From assembly GCF_000715505.1 (NCBI RefSeq), contig NZ_JHEH01000007.1:1-64000 (forward strand): a stretch of 64,000 bases of DNA. The letters are read 5' to 3'. Positions 53,010 to 62,235 of this stretch are shown piece after piece. Position 1 is the stretch's first letter, and each line of letters starts with the position of its first letter. The position numbers were made by a program, and so were the translations under genes. The notes under the pieces were generated by a model that saw only the letters and a list, made by a program, of their open reading frames with translations, had not been told where the DNA came from and did not search any database. This DNA comes from Thioclava dalianensis. Its GTDB lineage: Bacteria > Pseudomonadota > Alphaproteobacteria > Rhodobacterales > Rhodobacteraceae.

Positions 53010-54152
53010 ATGGGCATTCTGGATTTCCTCTCGGGTGAGTTCATCGATGTCATCGGCTGGACCGACGATACCCGTGACACGATGGTCTGGCGCTTCGAGC
53101 GTGAGGGCCATGCGATCAAATACGGCGCCAAGCTGACGGTGCGCGAAGGTCAGGCAGCGGTGTTCGTCCATGAGGGCCAGCTGGCGGATGTCTTTGGCCC
53201 GGGCCTCTACATGCTCGAGACCAACAACCTGCCGATCCTGACCACGCTGCAGCACTGGGATCATGGCTTCAAATCGCCTTTCCAATCCGAGGTTTATTTC
53301 GTCTCCACCACGCGGTTCAACGATCTCAAATGGGGCACCAAAAACCCGGTGATGACGCGCGATCCGGAATTCGGGCCGGTGCGGCTGCGCGCCTTTGGCA
53401 CCTATTCGATGCGGGTGAGCGATCCGGGTAAATTCCTGACCGAGATCGTGGGCACGGATGGCGAATTTACCGCAGATGAGATCAGCTACCAGCTGCGCAA
53501 CGTGATCGTGCAGGAATTCTCGCGCGCGATTGCAGGCTCGGGCGTGCCGGTCTTGGATATGGCGGCCAATACGGGCGATATGGGCAAGCTGGTGGCAGAG
53601 GCCATCGCGCCCACGATCGCCGATTACGGGCTGAGCCTGCCGGAGTTCTATATCGAGAATATCTCGCTGCCCGAGGCGGTGGAGGCCGTGCTCGACAAGC
53701 GCACCTCGATGGGGATCGTGGGCGATCTGAACAAATACATGCAGTTCAACGCCGCCGAGGCGATGGGCCAGCCCGGATCGGGCGCAAGTGCGGGCATGGG
53801 TGCCGCGATGGGCGCGGGCATCGGGGCTGGCATGGGCATGGCGATGGGCGGCCAGATGGCGGGCCCTTGGGGGGCCGCTCCGTCGGCGCAACCCGCCCCG
53901 CAGCCTGCAGCCGCCGCCCCGCCGCCCCCGCCTCCTCCGCCGGTTGAGAAGGTCTGGCATCTGGCGGTCAACGGCCAGACACAAGGCCCCTTTGGGCGCG
54001 GTCATCTGGGCCGGATGGTCTCGGAGGGCGGTCTGACACGTGACAGCCTCGTGTGGACGCCCGGTCAGGATGGCTGGATGCGCGCCGAGGATGTGACCGA
54101 GCTTGCACAGCTTTTCACCATCGCCCCGCCGCCCCCGCCCCCCGCAGGCTGA
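53010..54152 (+). CDS. SPFH domain protein with C-terminal GYF-2 domain (YdjI-like)
   Basis: Encodes 380 residues. Residues 1-240 form an SPFH/band-7-type domain of the kind annotated as virion core protein: MGILDFLSGEFIDVIGWTDD, then LTVREGQAAVFVHEGQLADVFGPGLYMLET. A Gly/Ala/Met-rich tail (about 250-300) and a Pro run precede a GYF-2 domain with WHLAVNGQTQGPFGRGHL and DGWMRAEDV. In Bacillus subtilis the similar protein YdjI keeps PspA at the membrane in the stress operon ydjF-I. No PspA gene is seen here. AAGGA lies before the ATG. Confidence 0.85.
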   Translation: MGILDFLSGEFIDVIGWTDDTRDTMVWRFEREGHAIKYGAKLTVREGQAAVFVHEGQLADVFGPGLYMLETNNLPILTTLQHWDHGFKSPFQSEVYFVSTTRFNDLKWGTKNPVMTRDPEFGPVRLRAFGTYSMRVSDPGKFLTEIVGTDGEFTADEISYQLRNVIVQEFSRAIAGSGVPVLDMAANTGDMGKLVAEAIAPTIADYGLSLPEFYIENISLPEAVEAVLDKRTSMGIVGDLNKYMQFNAAEAMGQPGSGASAGMGAAMGAGIGAGMGMAMGGQMAGPWGAAPSAQPAPQPAAAAPPPPPPPPVEKVWHLAVNGQTQGPFGRGHLGRMVSEGGLTRDSLVWTPGQDGWMRAEDVTELAQLFTIAPPPPPPAG

Positions 54153-54170
54153 GACGTTCAAGGACCGGAT

Positions 54171-54311
54171 ATGCTTGAGCTCTCCCACGCCCGACTCGCG
54201 CTCGCGTCGGCCCTCGGGCTTTGCTGTGACGCGGATGACCGGATCGCGACCCGCTCGAACGGTGCACCGTCGGTCTGCCTCTCCTCAATTCCGAAGGGGG
54301 CCAACCGATGA
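54171..54311 (+). CDS. Putative 46-residue ORF between the SPFH and zinc-ribbon genes
   Basis: The frame starts MLELSHARLALASALGLCC and ends PKGANR. AAGGA lies seven bases upstream and the stop overlaps the next start (ATGA), which favours real translation as a coupled leader or microprotein. It has three cysteines and no membrane helix. No homologue is known to me. Random ORFs of this size are common at high GC, so this is a tentative call. Confidence 0.35.
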   Translation: MLELSHARLALASALGLCCDADDRIATRSNGAPSVCLSSIPKGANR

Positions 54312-55435
54312 CGCCGATCCCGAAAGTCGGACATCCATCCACGCCGGACGACCCCACGGGGCACAACACCTATCAATGCGAAAGCTGCGGGGCTGACCTG
54401 CGCTTTGCGCCGGGCGACACGCGATTGGTCTGCGATCATTGTGGCCATGTGCAAGACATCCCGACCGCCACGGGCCGCGGGCAAGCCCAACTCCGAGAGA
54501 TCCCGCTGCAAGATGCGCTGGCCCGCGAATTGCCCGCCCCCGACATGGAGGAACACCGCTCGGTCTCCTGCCCCAGCTGCGGCGCCTCGATCGAGATGCA
54601 AAACGGGCAACACGCGACCGAATGCCCGTTCTGTGCCAGCCCCGTGGTTACCGATACCGGCACGCGGCGGTTGATCAAACCACAGGGGGTGCTGCCGTTC
54701 CAACTGACCGAGCAAGATGCGCGCGCGGCGCTCTCGAAATGGCTGGGCTCGCTATGGTTTGCCCCCAATGGTCTGTCACAATATGCCCGCCGGGGCCGCG
54801 CGATGAACGGGATCTACGCGCCGTTCTGGACCTTCGATGCCGTGACCCGCACGCGCTATACCGGCCAGCGCGGGGATGCCTATTACGAGACCCGCACGAT
54901 CCAGACCGACAAGGGGCCGCGCACCGAGCAGGTCCGGCGCATCATCTGGACCCCGGTCTCGGGACAGGTCGCGCGGGATTTCGATGATGTGGTGATCTAT
55001 GCCGCCCGCTCGCTCCCGCCGCCCTATATCGACGCGCTGCGCCCGTGGGATCTGACCGCGCTGACCCCCTATCAGCGCGATTATCTGGCCGGGTTTTCCG
55101 CCGAGGGCTACACGGTCGAGCTGCATGAGGGCCACCACACCGCTCAGGCCGAGATGGTGCGAGTGATCCAGACCGACATCCGGCGCGATATCGGGGGCGA
55201 CGAGCAGCGCATTGGCGCGATGGAGCCGCATTTCTCGGACGAGACCTTCAAGCATATCCTGCTGCCCGTCTGGACCGCCGCCTATAAGTTTCGCGGGCGC
55301 TCCTACCGCTTTGTGGTCAATGCTCAGACCGGACGGGTGAAGGGCGACCGCCCGTGGTCCGCCTGGAAAATCGCCGCAGCCGTCGTCGCGGCCGTGATCG
55401 TGATCGGCGCCATCGCCTATTTCCAATCGCGCTGA
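54308..55435 (+). CDS. Membrane protein with tandem zinc ribbons (TFIIB-type, YdjG-like)
   Basis: Encodes 375 residues. Two zinc ribbons open it: [10 protein letters not shown] with CDHCGHVQ (about 24-48), and [10 protein letters not shown] with CPFCASPV (about 87-116). The middle is a beta-rich domain with many aromatic residues, and one membrane helix (about 352-372) sits at the C-terminal end, so the ribbons face the cytoplasm. This layout is that of TFIIB-type zinc-ribbon membrane proteins such as YdjG, a partner in the PspA stress operon of Bacillus subtilis. The ATG overlaps the previous ORF stop by four bases. It ends the operon. Confidence 0.82.
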   Translation: MTPIPKVGHPSTPDDPTGHNTYQCESCGADLRFAPGDTRLVCDHCGHVQDIPTATGRGQAQLREIPLQDALARELPAPDMEEHRSVSCPSCGASIEMQNGQHATECPFCASPVVTDTGTRRLIKPQGVLPFQLTEQDARAALSKWLGSLWFAPNGLSQYARRGRAMNGIYAPFWTFDAVTRTRYTGQRGDAYYETRTIQTDKGPRTEQVRRIIWTPVSGQVARDFDDVVIYAARSLPPPYIDALRPWDLTALTPYQRDYLAGFSAEGYTVELHEGHHTAQAEMVRVIQTDIRRDIGGDEQRIGAMEPHFSDETFKHILLPVWTAAYKFRGRSYRFVVNAQTGRVKGDRPWSAWKIAAAVVAAVIVIGAIAYFQSR

Positions 55436-55479
55436 GCGGAGCGGTCACAGGAAATTCCACAGCCCCGCCGTGGCCCCGC

Positions 55480-55508
55480 TTGACAAGGCGCCTGCCTTGC
55501 GCAAGAAA
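55480..55508 (+). promoter_or_regulatory. Likely promoter of tRNA-Ala
   Basis: TTGACA at 55480-55485 is a perfect -35 box. After a 17-base spacer, AAGAAA (55503-55508) is a weak -10 box. The preceding base is C, giving the CTTGAC core common before stable RNA genes in alphaproteobacteria. The tRNA starts at 55522. Confidence 0.55.
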
Positions 55509-55521
55509 AACGCCACGGTGA

Positions 55522-55597
<76 letters not shown>

Positions 55598-56306
55598 AGC
55601 CGTCTTTCCTGAAAGCGCCAGATAGTTTTGCCCGTTGGGTCAGAGGCCATGCTGCGCGCAGTTGATCGGTTTGGGAATCAGCCCTTTGACTCGCCGGCAG
55701 CGCTACGACTCGAAGCGGATTTCTGCGTGGGTGACATTGATCGACCCGAGCGGTTTTCTACATTCCGGCTCAATGACTTGGACGATCCACATAGCCAATG
55801 CCTCGGGCTGCCTCGACGGTCTCATCGCCCCGATCCGCGATCGAACATGCACAGGCCCGGACTAAAGCCGTCATCGAAGCAATCGGTCTCGATCTCCTCG
55901 TACAGGCTTGGCTCATAGCCGAGGCCGCAAGATTTCGCGACGGGCTCAAATCGGCATTTTAATGAGACCTATGGAATTTTGACGGCGCTCAGGATCCGAT
56001 TTGCGAGTGGTGCGGTCCCTCTGGCTTGCAGTATCCAGCCCCAACGGAGATATGGGAAAATTTCATCTAATAAATCAATAACTTAAAAGATTTCCGACAC
56101 AAAGCCGCGGCGCGACTGTGGATAGTCTATCCCCAGATTTCGTGTCTGCCCCCCGGGTTATCCACTAGAAATTGCTTTACAGGGCGCGCCCTTGGCCACA
56201 CGATATGTGGTAGGGGACGGCGCCTCATACGCCTTTCCTTGTATAGCCGACGAGCCTTAGGGGAGCTGCACCTCGGGGCGCCAAAAAAAGGCAGGGGGAT
56301 ACGAGC
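55598..56306. other. 709-base region after tRNA-Ala without a supportable gene
   Basis: Reading frames here are short and have no family character. The first 370 bases contain a minus-strand stretch of about 44 residues (ending FDRGSGR) with no start, which could be a gene scrap. The section 56030-56105 is clearly AT-richer than the surroundings, as in old horizontally acquired DNA or a promoter region for ybjN. No integrase or direct repeat of the tRNA 3' end is visible, so an integrated element is not proved. Confidence 0.4.
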
Positions 56307-56810
56307 ATGGCACTGAGCGAAGACTATCTGAACGTCGAGGAGCTGCATCCGATCGACATCGTCGAGACGCTGGCCGAAGCCCATGCGTGGGAATTCGACC
56401 GGGTGACCGACGATCAGATCGCGATGGCCGTCGAGGGTCAGTGGCGGAGCTACTCGATCACGCTCGCATGGTCGGATTCCGACGAGACCCTGCGCCTGAT
56501 CAGCACCTTCGAGATGGATCCGCCCGTCGCACGGGAGCCCGCGCTTTATGACCTGCTCAACCGCGTCAATGACCGGGTCTGGACCGGGGCCTTCACCTTC
56601 TGGGCCGATCAGCGCCTGATGGTCTGGCGGCACGGGCTGGTGCTCTCGGGCGGGCAATTGCCCGGGCCCGAGCAGATCGACCGGCTGATCGGGGCCGCCG
56701 TGGTCTCCTCGGAGCGGTTCTACCCGGCCTTCCAGCTTGCGACATGGGGTGAGCGCGCGCCCGAAGATGCGATGCAAGTGGCCATTGCGGAGGCCTATGG
56801 CCGCGCCTAG
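56307..56810 (+). CDS. YbjN domain protein
   Basis: Encodes 167 residues with no membrane segment. It matches the YbjN family (PF10722), a type III secretion chaperone-like fold: EFDRVTDDQIAMAVEGQWRSYSITLAW, then WTGAFTFWADQRLMVWRHGLVLSGGQ, and RFYPAFQLATWG near the end. In E. coli YbjN affects stress tolerance and motility. In alphaproteobacteria it sits before proC as here. GGGGG lies before the ATG. Confidence 0.88.
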   Translation: MALSEDYLNVEELHPIDIVETLAEAHAWEFDRVTDDQIAMAVEGQWRSYSITLAWSDSDETLRLISTFEMDPPVAREPALYDLLNRVNDRVWTGAFTFWADQRLMVWRHGLVLSGGQLPGPEQIDRLIGAAVVSSERFYPAFQLATWGERAPEDAMQVAIAEAYGRA

Positions 56811-56839
56811 TCTGCCCCCCGAACCAAATAGGGGGTAAC

Positions 56840-57652
56840 ATGAGTTTCGAGACAATCTCCAAACGTGGTCTGGTGATTCTGGGCTGTGGCCGCATGGGCG
56901 GCGCAATCCTGCAGGGGCTGCTGTCGGGCGGGTTGCCCGCGCATTCCGTCCACGTGATCGATCCGCACCCTTCGGACTGGCTCAAGAGCACGAATGTCCA
57001 GCTCAACGGCACGCTGCCCGACAGTCCGGCGGTGGTGCTGGTGGCCGTGAAGCCGCAGATGATGGCCGATGCGCTGCCGCAACTTGAGGCGATGGCCAAG
57101 GGTGATACGCTGTTTCTGACTGTTGCTGCCGGCATCACGATGGCGGGATATGAGCGGATGCTGGGCGATCAAACCCGGCTGGTGCGCGCGATGCCCAACA
57201 CGCCCGCCGCCATCGGGCGCGGTGTCACGGCCATTGTCGGGAATCCGAACGCAACCCCGGAGGATCTGGAGACCGCCGATGCGCTGATGCAGGGCGTGGG
57301 TCAGGTGGTCCGGCTCGAGGCAGAGGATCAGATGGATGCCGTGATCGGGGTGTCGGGCTCGGGCCCGGCCTATGTGTTTCATCTGATCGAGGCGATGGCG
57401 GCGGCGGGCGAGGCCGAGGGGCTCTCCGCCGATCTCGCGCTTCAACTGGCGAAAGCGACCGTGGGCGGTGCCGGGCAACTGGCCGAGGACAGCCCCGAGA
57501 CCCCCGCGACGCTGCGTGAGAATGTCACCTCGCCGGGTGGCACGACGGCGGCGGCGCTTGAGGTGCTGATGGATCCAGAGACCGGCCTGCGCCCGTTGAT
57601 GCGCCGCGCGGTGGCCGCAAATATTGCGCGCAACCGGGAGTTGGGAAAATGA
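56840..57652 (+). CDS. proC: Pyrroline-5-carboxylate reductase
   Basis: Encodes 270 residues. It reduces pyrroline-5-carboxylate to proline with NADPH. The dinucleotide loop is ILGCGRMGGAILQGLL at about 12-27. The substrate site has VRAMPNTPAAIGRG and the C-terminal signature VTSPGGTTAAALEVLM is a full proC pattern. It overlaps csaA by four bases and so starts a three-gene run. GGGGG lies before the ATG. Confidence 0.95.
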   Translation: MSFETISKRGLVILGCGRMGGAILQGLLSGGLPAHSVHVIDPHPSDWLKSTNVQLNGTLPDSPAVVLVAVKPQMMADALPQLEAMAKGDTLFLTVAAGITMAGYERMLGDQTRLVRAMPNTPAAIGRGVTAIVGNPNATPEDLETADALMQGVGQVVRLEAEDQMDAVIGVSGSGPAYVFHLIEAMAAAGEAEGLSADLALQLAKATVGGAGQLAEDSPETPATLRENVTSPGGTTAAALEVLMDPETGLRPLMRRAVAANIARNRELGK

Positions 57653-57984
57653 CCATCTCGTTTGACGATTTTCTCAAGCTCGACATCCGCGTCGGCAAGA
57701 TCACCCGCGCCGAACCCTTCCCCGAGGCCCGCAAGCCCGCGATCAAGCTTTGGGTCGATTATGGCGATGAGATCGGGGTGAAGAAATCCTCCGCCCAGAT
57801 CACCCGGCATTACACGCCCGAGGCGCTGATCGGGCGGCAGGTGATGGGCGTGGTTAATTTCCCGCCGCGCCAGATCGGCCCGTTCATGTCCGAGGCCTTG
57901 GTCCTTGGCGTGCCCGATGCCGATGGCGAGGTCGTGCTGATCGGTCCCGGTCAGGATGTGCCATTGGGGGGGCGGCTGTTTTGA
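57649..57984 (+). CDS. csaA: tRNA-binding domain protein (CsaA-like)
   Basis: Encodes 111 residues. It has the OB-fold of the tRNA-binding domain: FLKLDIRVGKITRAEPFPEARKPA, KKSSAQITRHYTPEAL and PRQIGPFMSEALVLGVPD. CsaA was described as a secretion-related chaperone in Bacillus and binds tRNA in vitro. Its real role is unclear. It lies between proC and a D-2-hydroxyacid dehydrogenase gene, with overlaps of four bases on both sides. Confidence 0.9.
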   Translation: MTISFDDFLKLDIRVGKITRAEPFPEARKPAIKLWVDYGDEIGVKKSSAQITRHYTPEALIGRQVMGVVNFPPRQIGPFMSEALVLGVPDADGEVVLIGPGQDVPLGGRLF

Positions 57985-58931
57985 TGAAACTGCTCGTCAC
58001 CCGCCAACTCACCCCCGAGGTCGAGGCCCGCGTCGCGGCCGAATTCGACGTGACCTTCCGCAACGGCGATGCGCCGATGGACGCGCAAGAGGCGCGTGCC
58101 GCACTGGCCTCGCATGATGCGCTGCTGGTCACGCTGGGCGATCAGCTCAGCGCCGAGGCGTTCGCGGGGGCTCCGCGCGCCAAGATGGTCGCAAATTTCG
58201 GGGTGGGCTATAATCATATCGACGTCGCGGCGGCGACAGAGGCGGGTGTCACCGTCTCCAACACGCCGGGTGCTGTGACCGATGCCACCGCCGATATCGC
58301 GCTGATGCTGCTCTTGATGAGCGCGCGACGGGCGGGTGCCGGAGAGCGCTTCGTGCGCCGTGGCGATTGGACCGGCTGGACGCCCACGCAGTTTCTGGGC
58401 ACCCACGTCTCAGGCAAAACGGTGGGCATCATCGGGCTGGGCCGGATCGGCACCGCAATCGCCAAGCGCTGCCATTTCGGCTTCGGCATGGAGGTGCTCT
58501 ACACCAAGCGCAGCCCCACCGATCCGGGCTTCCCGGCGCGCCATGTCGATCAGGACACGCTGCTTGCGCAGGCCGATTTCGTGGTGATCGCAGTGCCCGC
58601 AAGCCCTGCCACGCATCACCTGATCGGGGCGGCACAGATCGCGCAGATGCAGCCGCACGCGCATCTGATCAACATTGCGCGCGGCGATATCGTCGATGAA
58701 GCCGCCCTGATTGTCGCCCTGCAGTCGGACACGATCGCCGGGGCCGGGCTCGACGTCTATGAGCGCGAACCCGAAGTGCCCGAAGCCCTGCGCGCGATGG
58801 AGAACGTGACGCTTTTGCCGCATCTTGGAACCGCCGCCCTTGAGGTGCGCGATGCGATGGGCCATATGGCGCTCGACAATCTGATCGCCTTCAGGGATGG
58901 GCGCGTGCCGCCCAACCGCGTCACGCCTTGA
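57981..58931 (+). CDS. D-2-hydroxyacid dehydrogenase (glycerate/glyoxylate type)
   Basis: Encodes 316 residues. The NAD loop is VGIIGLGRIGTAIAKR at about 146-161. Catalytic Arg in NIARGDIVDE, Glu in YEREPEVPEAL and His in LLPHLGTAA are present, as well as the substrate-side signature VANFGVGYNHIDV. It reduces glyoxylate or hydroxypyruvate and so overlaps in function with the enzyme at 18072-19058. The coupling to proC/csaA may be only translational. Confidence 0.9.
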   Translation: MMKLLVTRQLTPEVEARVAAEFDVTFRNGDAPMDAQEARAALASHDALLVTLGDQLSAEAFAGAPRAKMVANFGVGYNHIDVAAATEAGVTVSNTPGAVTDATADIALMLLLMSARRAGAGERFVRRGDWTGWTPTQFLGTHVSGKTVGIIGLGRIGTAIAKRCHFGFGMEVLYTKRSPTDPGFPARHVDQDTLLAQADFVVIAVPASPATHHLIGAAQIAQMQPHAHLINIARGDIVDEAALIVALQSDTIAGAGLDVYEREPEVPEALRAMENVTLLPHLGTAALEVRDAMGHMALDNLIAFRDGRVPPNRVTP

Positions 58932-58973
58932 CCTTTTCCCTCCTTGGCGGGACTGTTCGCCAAGGAGGACTTC

Positions 58974-60092
58974 ATGCATCAAGCCGTTATTTCCGGAACG
59001 GGCGTCTACACCCCCGAGCACGTCATCACCAATGCCGAGCTGGTCACCGCGTTCAACGCCTATGTCACGCGGTTCAACAGCGAGAACGCGCAGGCCATCG
59101 AGGCGGGAACTGTTGAGGCCAAGGCCCCGTCCTCGGAAGAGTTCATCCTCAAAGCCTCCGGGATCGAGCAACGCTACGTGTTGGAAAAGACGGGCATTCT
59201 CGATCCAGACCGGATGTATCCGCATTACCGCCAGCGCAGCGATGACGAGCCGGGCCTGATGGCCGAGATCGCGCTCAAAGCCTGCGAGACGGCGCTCGCG
59301 ATGGCCGGGCGCACCGGCGCGGAGATCGATCTCGTGATCTGTGCCGCCTCCAATATGGAGCGCCCCTACCCCGCCGTTGCCGTCGAGATCCAGAAGCTCT
59401 TGGGCGCGGGCGGCTTCGGGTTTGACATGAATGTCGCCTGCTCCTCGGCCACGTTCGGCATTCAGGCCGCCGCCGATATGATCCGCACCGGATCGGTCCG
59501 CCGCGCGCTCGTTGTGAACCCCGAGATCACTTCGGGCCATCTCGAATGGCGCGACCGCGATTGTCATTTCATCTTCGGCGATGTCGCCACCGCCACGCTG
59601 ATCGAGCGGCGCGACGAGAACAGCCAAGGCTTCCTGATCCGCTCGACCCGCTGCGCCACGGAATTTTCCAACAATATCCGCAACAATAACGGCTTCCTGC
59701 GCCGCACCCGCCCCGATGGTCTGGCCGACCGGCGTGATATGCAATTCATGCAAGAGGGACGGAAAGTCTTCAAGGAAGTGATGCCGCTGGTGGCCCAACA
59801 CGTCCATGACCACCTTGACGAGGCCGGGATCGAGCCTTCGGCACTGCGCCGCCTCTGGCTGCATCAGGCCAATAAGACGATGAATGATTTCCTTGGCAAG
59901 AAAGTGCTCGGGCGCGCGCCGGAGCCGGGCGAGCAGCCCAATATCTTGCAAGATTACGCCAATACGTCCTCGGCAGGCTCGATCATCGCCTTTGCCAAGC
60001 ATTCCGACGACATCCAGCCGGGAGAGCTGGGTCTGATCTGCTCTTTCGGGGCGGGCTATTCGGTGGGCTCGGTCGTGGTCGAGAAACTCTAG
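58974..60092 (+). CDS. Beta-ketoacyl-ACP synthase III-like enzyme (FabH family)
   Basis: Encodes 372 residues, about 50 longer than typical FabH because of an insert near 35-85. The catalytic triad is complete: Cys in NVACSSATFGIQAA, His in WLHQANKTMNDF and Asn in YANTSSAGSI. It condenses acyl-CoA with a malonyl group. As a second, long FabH-like protein it may prime a special lipid or polyketide rather than bulk fatty acid. AAGGAGG lies six bases before the ATG at 58974. The tdk gene converges with an overlap of four bases. Confidence 0.87.
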   Translation: MHQAVISGTGVYTPEHVITNAELVTAFNAYVTRFNSENAQAIEAGTVEAKAPSSEEFILKASGIEQRYVLEKTGILDPDRMYPHYRQRSDDEPGLMAEIALKACETALAMAGRTGAEIDLVICAASNMERPYPAVAVEIQKLLGAGGFGFDMNVACSSATFGIQAAADMIRTGSVRRALVVNPEITSGHLEWRDRDCHFIFGDVATATLIERRDENSQGFLIRSTRCATEFSNNIRNNNGFLRRTRPDGLADRRDMQFMQEGRKVFKEVMPLVAQHVHDHLDEAGIEPSALRRLWLHQANKTMNDFLGKKVLGRAPEPGEQPNILQDYANTSSAGSIIAFAKHSDDIQPGELGLICSFGAGYSVGSVVVEKL

Positions 60093-60673
60093 ATCCGCTC
60101 GCCCATCGCTTCGCGCCAATGACGGCGGCACAGGCTCACATAGGTCTCGTTGCCGCCGATCTGCACCTGATCGCCGTCGCGCAGAGCCCGACCATCCGCA
60201 CCCATTCGCACCACCATTGTGGCCTTCTTGCCGCAATGGCAGATCGTGCGCACCTCGCGCATCTCATCGGCCAGCGCCAAAAGCGCAGCCGAGCCCGGAA
60301 AGAGATGCCCCTGAAAATCCACCCGCAGCCCGTAGCACATCACCGGCACGCCCAGATCATCGACCGCGCGCGCGAGTTGCCAGACCTGCGCTTCGCTGAG
60401 AAACTGCGCTTCGTCGATGAACACGCAGGCGCAGGGGCCGCTTGCCAGACGGGCGGCGAGCATCGCGAACATATCGGTTTCGGGGTCGAACTGCTCCGCC
60501 TGCGAGCCAATCCCGATCCGGCTGGCGATCTCGCCCACGCCCGCGCGGTCGTCAAAGCGTGAGGTGACAAGCATCGTCGCCATGCCGCGCTCGATATAGT
60601 TATGCGAGGCCTGGAGCAGCAGCGTGCTTTTGCCAGCATTCATCGTGGAATAATGGAAATACAGTTTGGCCAT
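60089..60673 (-). CDS. tdk: Thymidine kinase
   Basis: Encodes 194 residues. It phosphorylates thymidine for salvage. The P-loop is STMNAGKST at about 9-17; FIDEAQFL is the Walker B strand. Zinc cysteines are in CHCGKKA and CRRHW. YGLRVDFQGHLFPGS is the lasso region. The ATG at 60673 gives the family start MAKLYFHYSTMNAGK. It converges on the FabH-like gene. Confidence 0.95.
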   Translation of the reverse strand: MAKLYFHYSTMNAGKSTLLLQASHNYIERGMATMLVTSRFDDRAGVGEIASRIGIGSQAEQFDPETDMFAMLAARLASGPCACVFIDEAQFLSEAQVWQLARAVDDLGVPVMCYGLRVDFQGHLFPGSAALLALADEMREVRTICHCGKKATMVVRMGADGRALRDGDQVQIGGNETYVSLCRRHWREAMGERI

Positions 60674-60717
60674 GCGCCTTCGATTAGCGCCCCGATGCGC
60701 TTTGGGCAAGCCATGGT

Positions 60718-61167
60718 TCAGCTGCGATCGGCACTGTCCATCCAGATTGTGATCGGCCCGTCATTCAGAAGGGCGACCTTCATATCCGCTCCGAACTGCC
60801 CGGTCTGCACCGGCAGGCCAAGGCTCGCCAGATGGGCTGCGAAATACTCATAGAGCCGCGCGCCGTCCTCGGGCGGTGCGGCGCTGGAAAAGCCGGGCCG
60901 GTTGCCGCGCGAGGTATCTGCGGCCAGCGTGAACTGGCTCACCACCAGACAGGCACCGCCGATATCGCGGACCGAACGATTCATCTTGCCCGCGTCATCC
61001 TTGAAGATCCGCAGCTTGGCCACCCGTGCGGCCAGCTTCTCGGCCTGCTCCTCCCCATCGCCCGCCATCGCGCAGACAAGGATCAACAGCCCCGGCCCGA
61101 TCTCGGAGATCCGCGTCCCCTCGACCGTGACGGAGGCCTCGCTCACCCGCTGGACAAGCGCCCTCAC
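60718..61167 (-). CDS. dtd: D-aminoacyl-tRNA deacylase
   Basis: Encodes 149 residues from a GTG start. It hydrolyses D-amino acids from mischarged tRNAs. The motifs [23 protein letters not shown] and NDGPITI (the cross-subunit Gly-Pro) are present. The GTG lies within the stop of the preceding sugar kinase gene (GTGTGA), so the two are coupled. Confidence 0.94.
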   Translation of the reverse strand: MRALVQRVSEASVTVEGTRISEIGPGLLILVCAMAGDGEEQAEKLAARVAKLRIFKDDAGKMNRSVRDIGGACLVVSQFTLAADTSRGNRPGFSSAAPPEDGARLYEYFAAHLASLGLPVQTGQFGADMKVALLNDGPITIWMDSADRS

Positions 61168-62087
61168 ACCAGCTCCGAGGCCCAGGGCGGATTGGCACCG
61201 GCCCGGCTGACCACGACCGCCGCCGCTGCCACGCCCAATTCCAGACAGGCCTGGACCAGCGCCTCATCGGCCTGCGCCACAGAGGCCTTGTCGAGAGCGC
61301 CTGCCCGGTCGAGAGCCGCCAGCACGCCCGCATTGAACGTGTCGCCCGCGCCCACCGTATCGACCACCTCGACGCGGCGCGCGGGCGCGAAAATCGAATG
61401 ATTGGCCGAAAACCCATGCGCACCGGTCGCGCCCTCGGTCACGAAGACCAGCTTGGCACCACGCTCCAAGAGCTTTACGGCATGGGTCTCGATCGTGCCC
61501 GGCCCCTCGATCCAGCGCAGATCTTCGTCCGAGATCTTGACGATATCGGCCGCCGCCATCATCCGCGCCAGCCGCGCCCGGTAGCGCGCCTCATCGCGGA
61601 TGAAGCCGGGCCGGATATTGGGGTCGATCATCGTCACGCGCTGCGGTGCCTCACGCAGCATCAGCGCCTCGTAGCTCGCCCCGCAGGGCTCCACCGGCAG
61701 AGAGATCCCGCCAAAGAACAATGCGCGCACAGCGTCCGGCACCTGCGGCAGGTCCGCCTCCGAGAGCATGCGCCCGGCGGTGTTCTCATCGTAGAACGCA
61801 TAGCGCGCATGGCCGTCGACCAAGGTGACAAAGGCCAGCGTCGTGGGCCGGTCAGAGCGCGCAGACAGCCCGGCATCCACACCGGACTCCGCCAATGCAT
61901 TCACCAGCATCTGGCCGAAAAGATCATCCGAGAGCCCCGAAAAGAACCCCGATTTCGACCCAAGCCGCCCCAGCGCGATGGCGGTATTGAACACCGCCCC
62001 GCCCGGATAGGGGGCAAAGGCTCCCTCGCCCTGCACGCTCTCGCGCGGCAGCATGTCGATCAGGGCTTCTCCACAGCTCAGGATCAT
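61164..62087 (-). CDS. PfkB family carbohydrate kinase (fructokinase-like)
   Basis: Encodes 307 residues. The two PfkB signatures are present: [27 protein letters not shown] near 29-54 and [17 protein letters not shown] near 250-266 with the catalytic Asp in GAGD. Most related proteins are annotated as fructokinase or 2-keto-3-deoxygluconate kinase. The sugar cannot be read from the sequence. GGGAGG lies before the ATG at 62087. It overlaps dtd by four bases. Confidence 0.88.
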   Translation of the reverse strand: MILSCGEALIDMLPRESVQGEGAFAPYPGGAVFNTAIALGRLGSKSGFFSGLSDDLFGQMLVNALAESGVDAGLSARSDRPTTLAFVTLVDGHARYAFYDENTAGRMLSEADLPQVPDAVRALFFGGISLPVEPCGASYEALMLREAPQRVTMIDPNIRPGFIRDEARYRARLARMMAAADIVKISDEDLRWIEGPGTIETHAVKLLERGAKLVFVTEGATGAHGFSANHSIFAPARRVEVVDTVGAGDTFNAGVLAALDRAGALDKASVAQADEALVQACLELGVAAAAVVVSRAGANPPWASELV

Positions 62088-62165
62088 CTCGGACCTCCCG
62101 TTGATTGCGCTAACATCGCTACACCGCCCAGCCACATCCGACAATCCCTTGGCTTTCGACTTCGT

Positions 62166-62223
62166 GCAAATATCCCGGGGGTGAATTTTGCCCCAAGGGC
62201 AAAAGAGGGGGCAGCGCCCCCTC
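62166..62223 (+). repeat. Rhodobacteraceae intergenic hairpin element, copy 2
   Basis: Shares the head AAATATCCCGGGGGTGAA and second hairpin GGGGGC-AGC-GCCCCC with copy 1 near 40042. The first hairpin here is TTTTGCCC/GGGCAAAA (62186-62193 and 62197-62204), unlike copy 1's TTCGGC/GCCGAA but equally well paired. It lies between gcvP and the sugar kinase gene, next to the gcvP stop, and points opposite to gcvP. Confidence 0.75.
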
Positions 62224-62235
62224 CCCCGTGCTCAG

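Noticed and set aside
55635-55865. 76-residue frame after tRNA-Ala
   Set aside because: No ribosome site, no motif and no conservation that I recognise.
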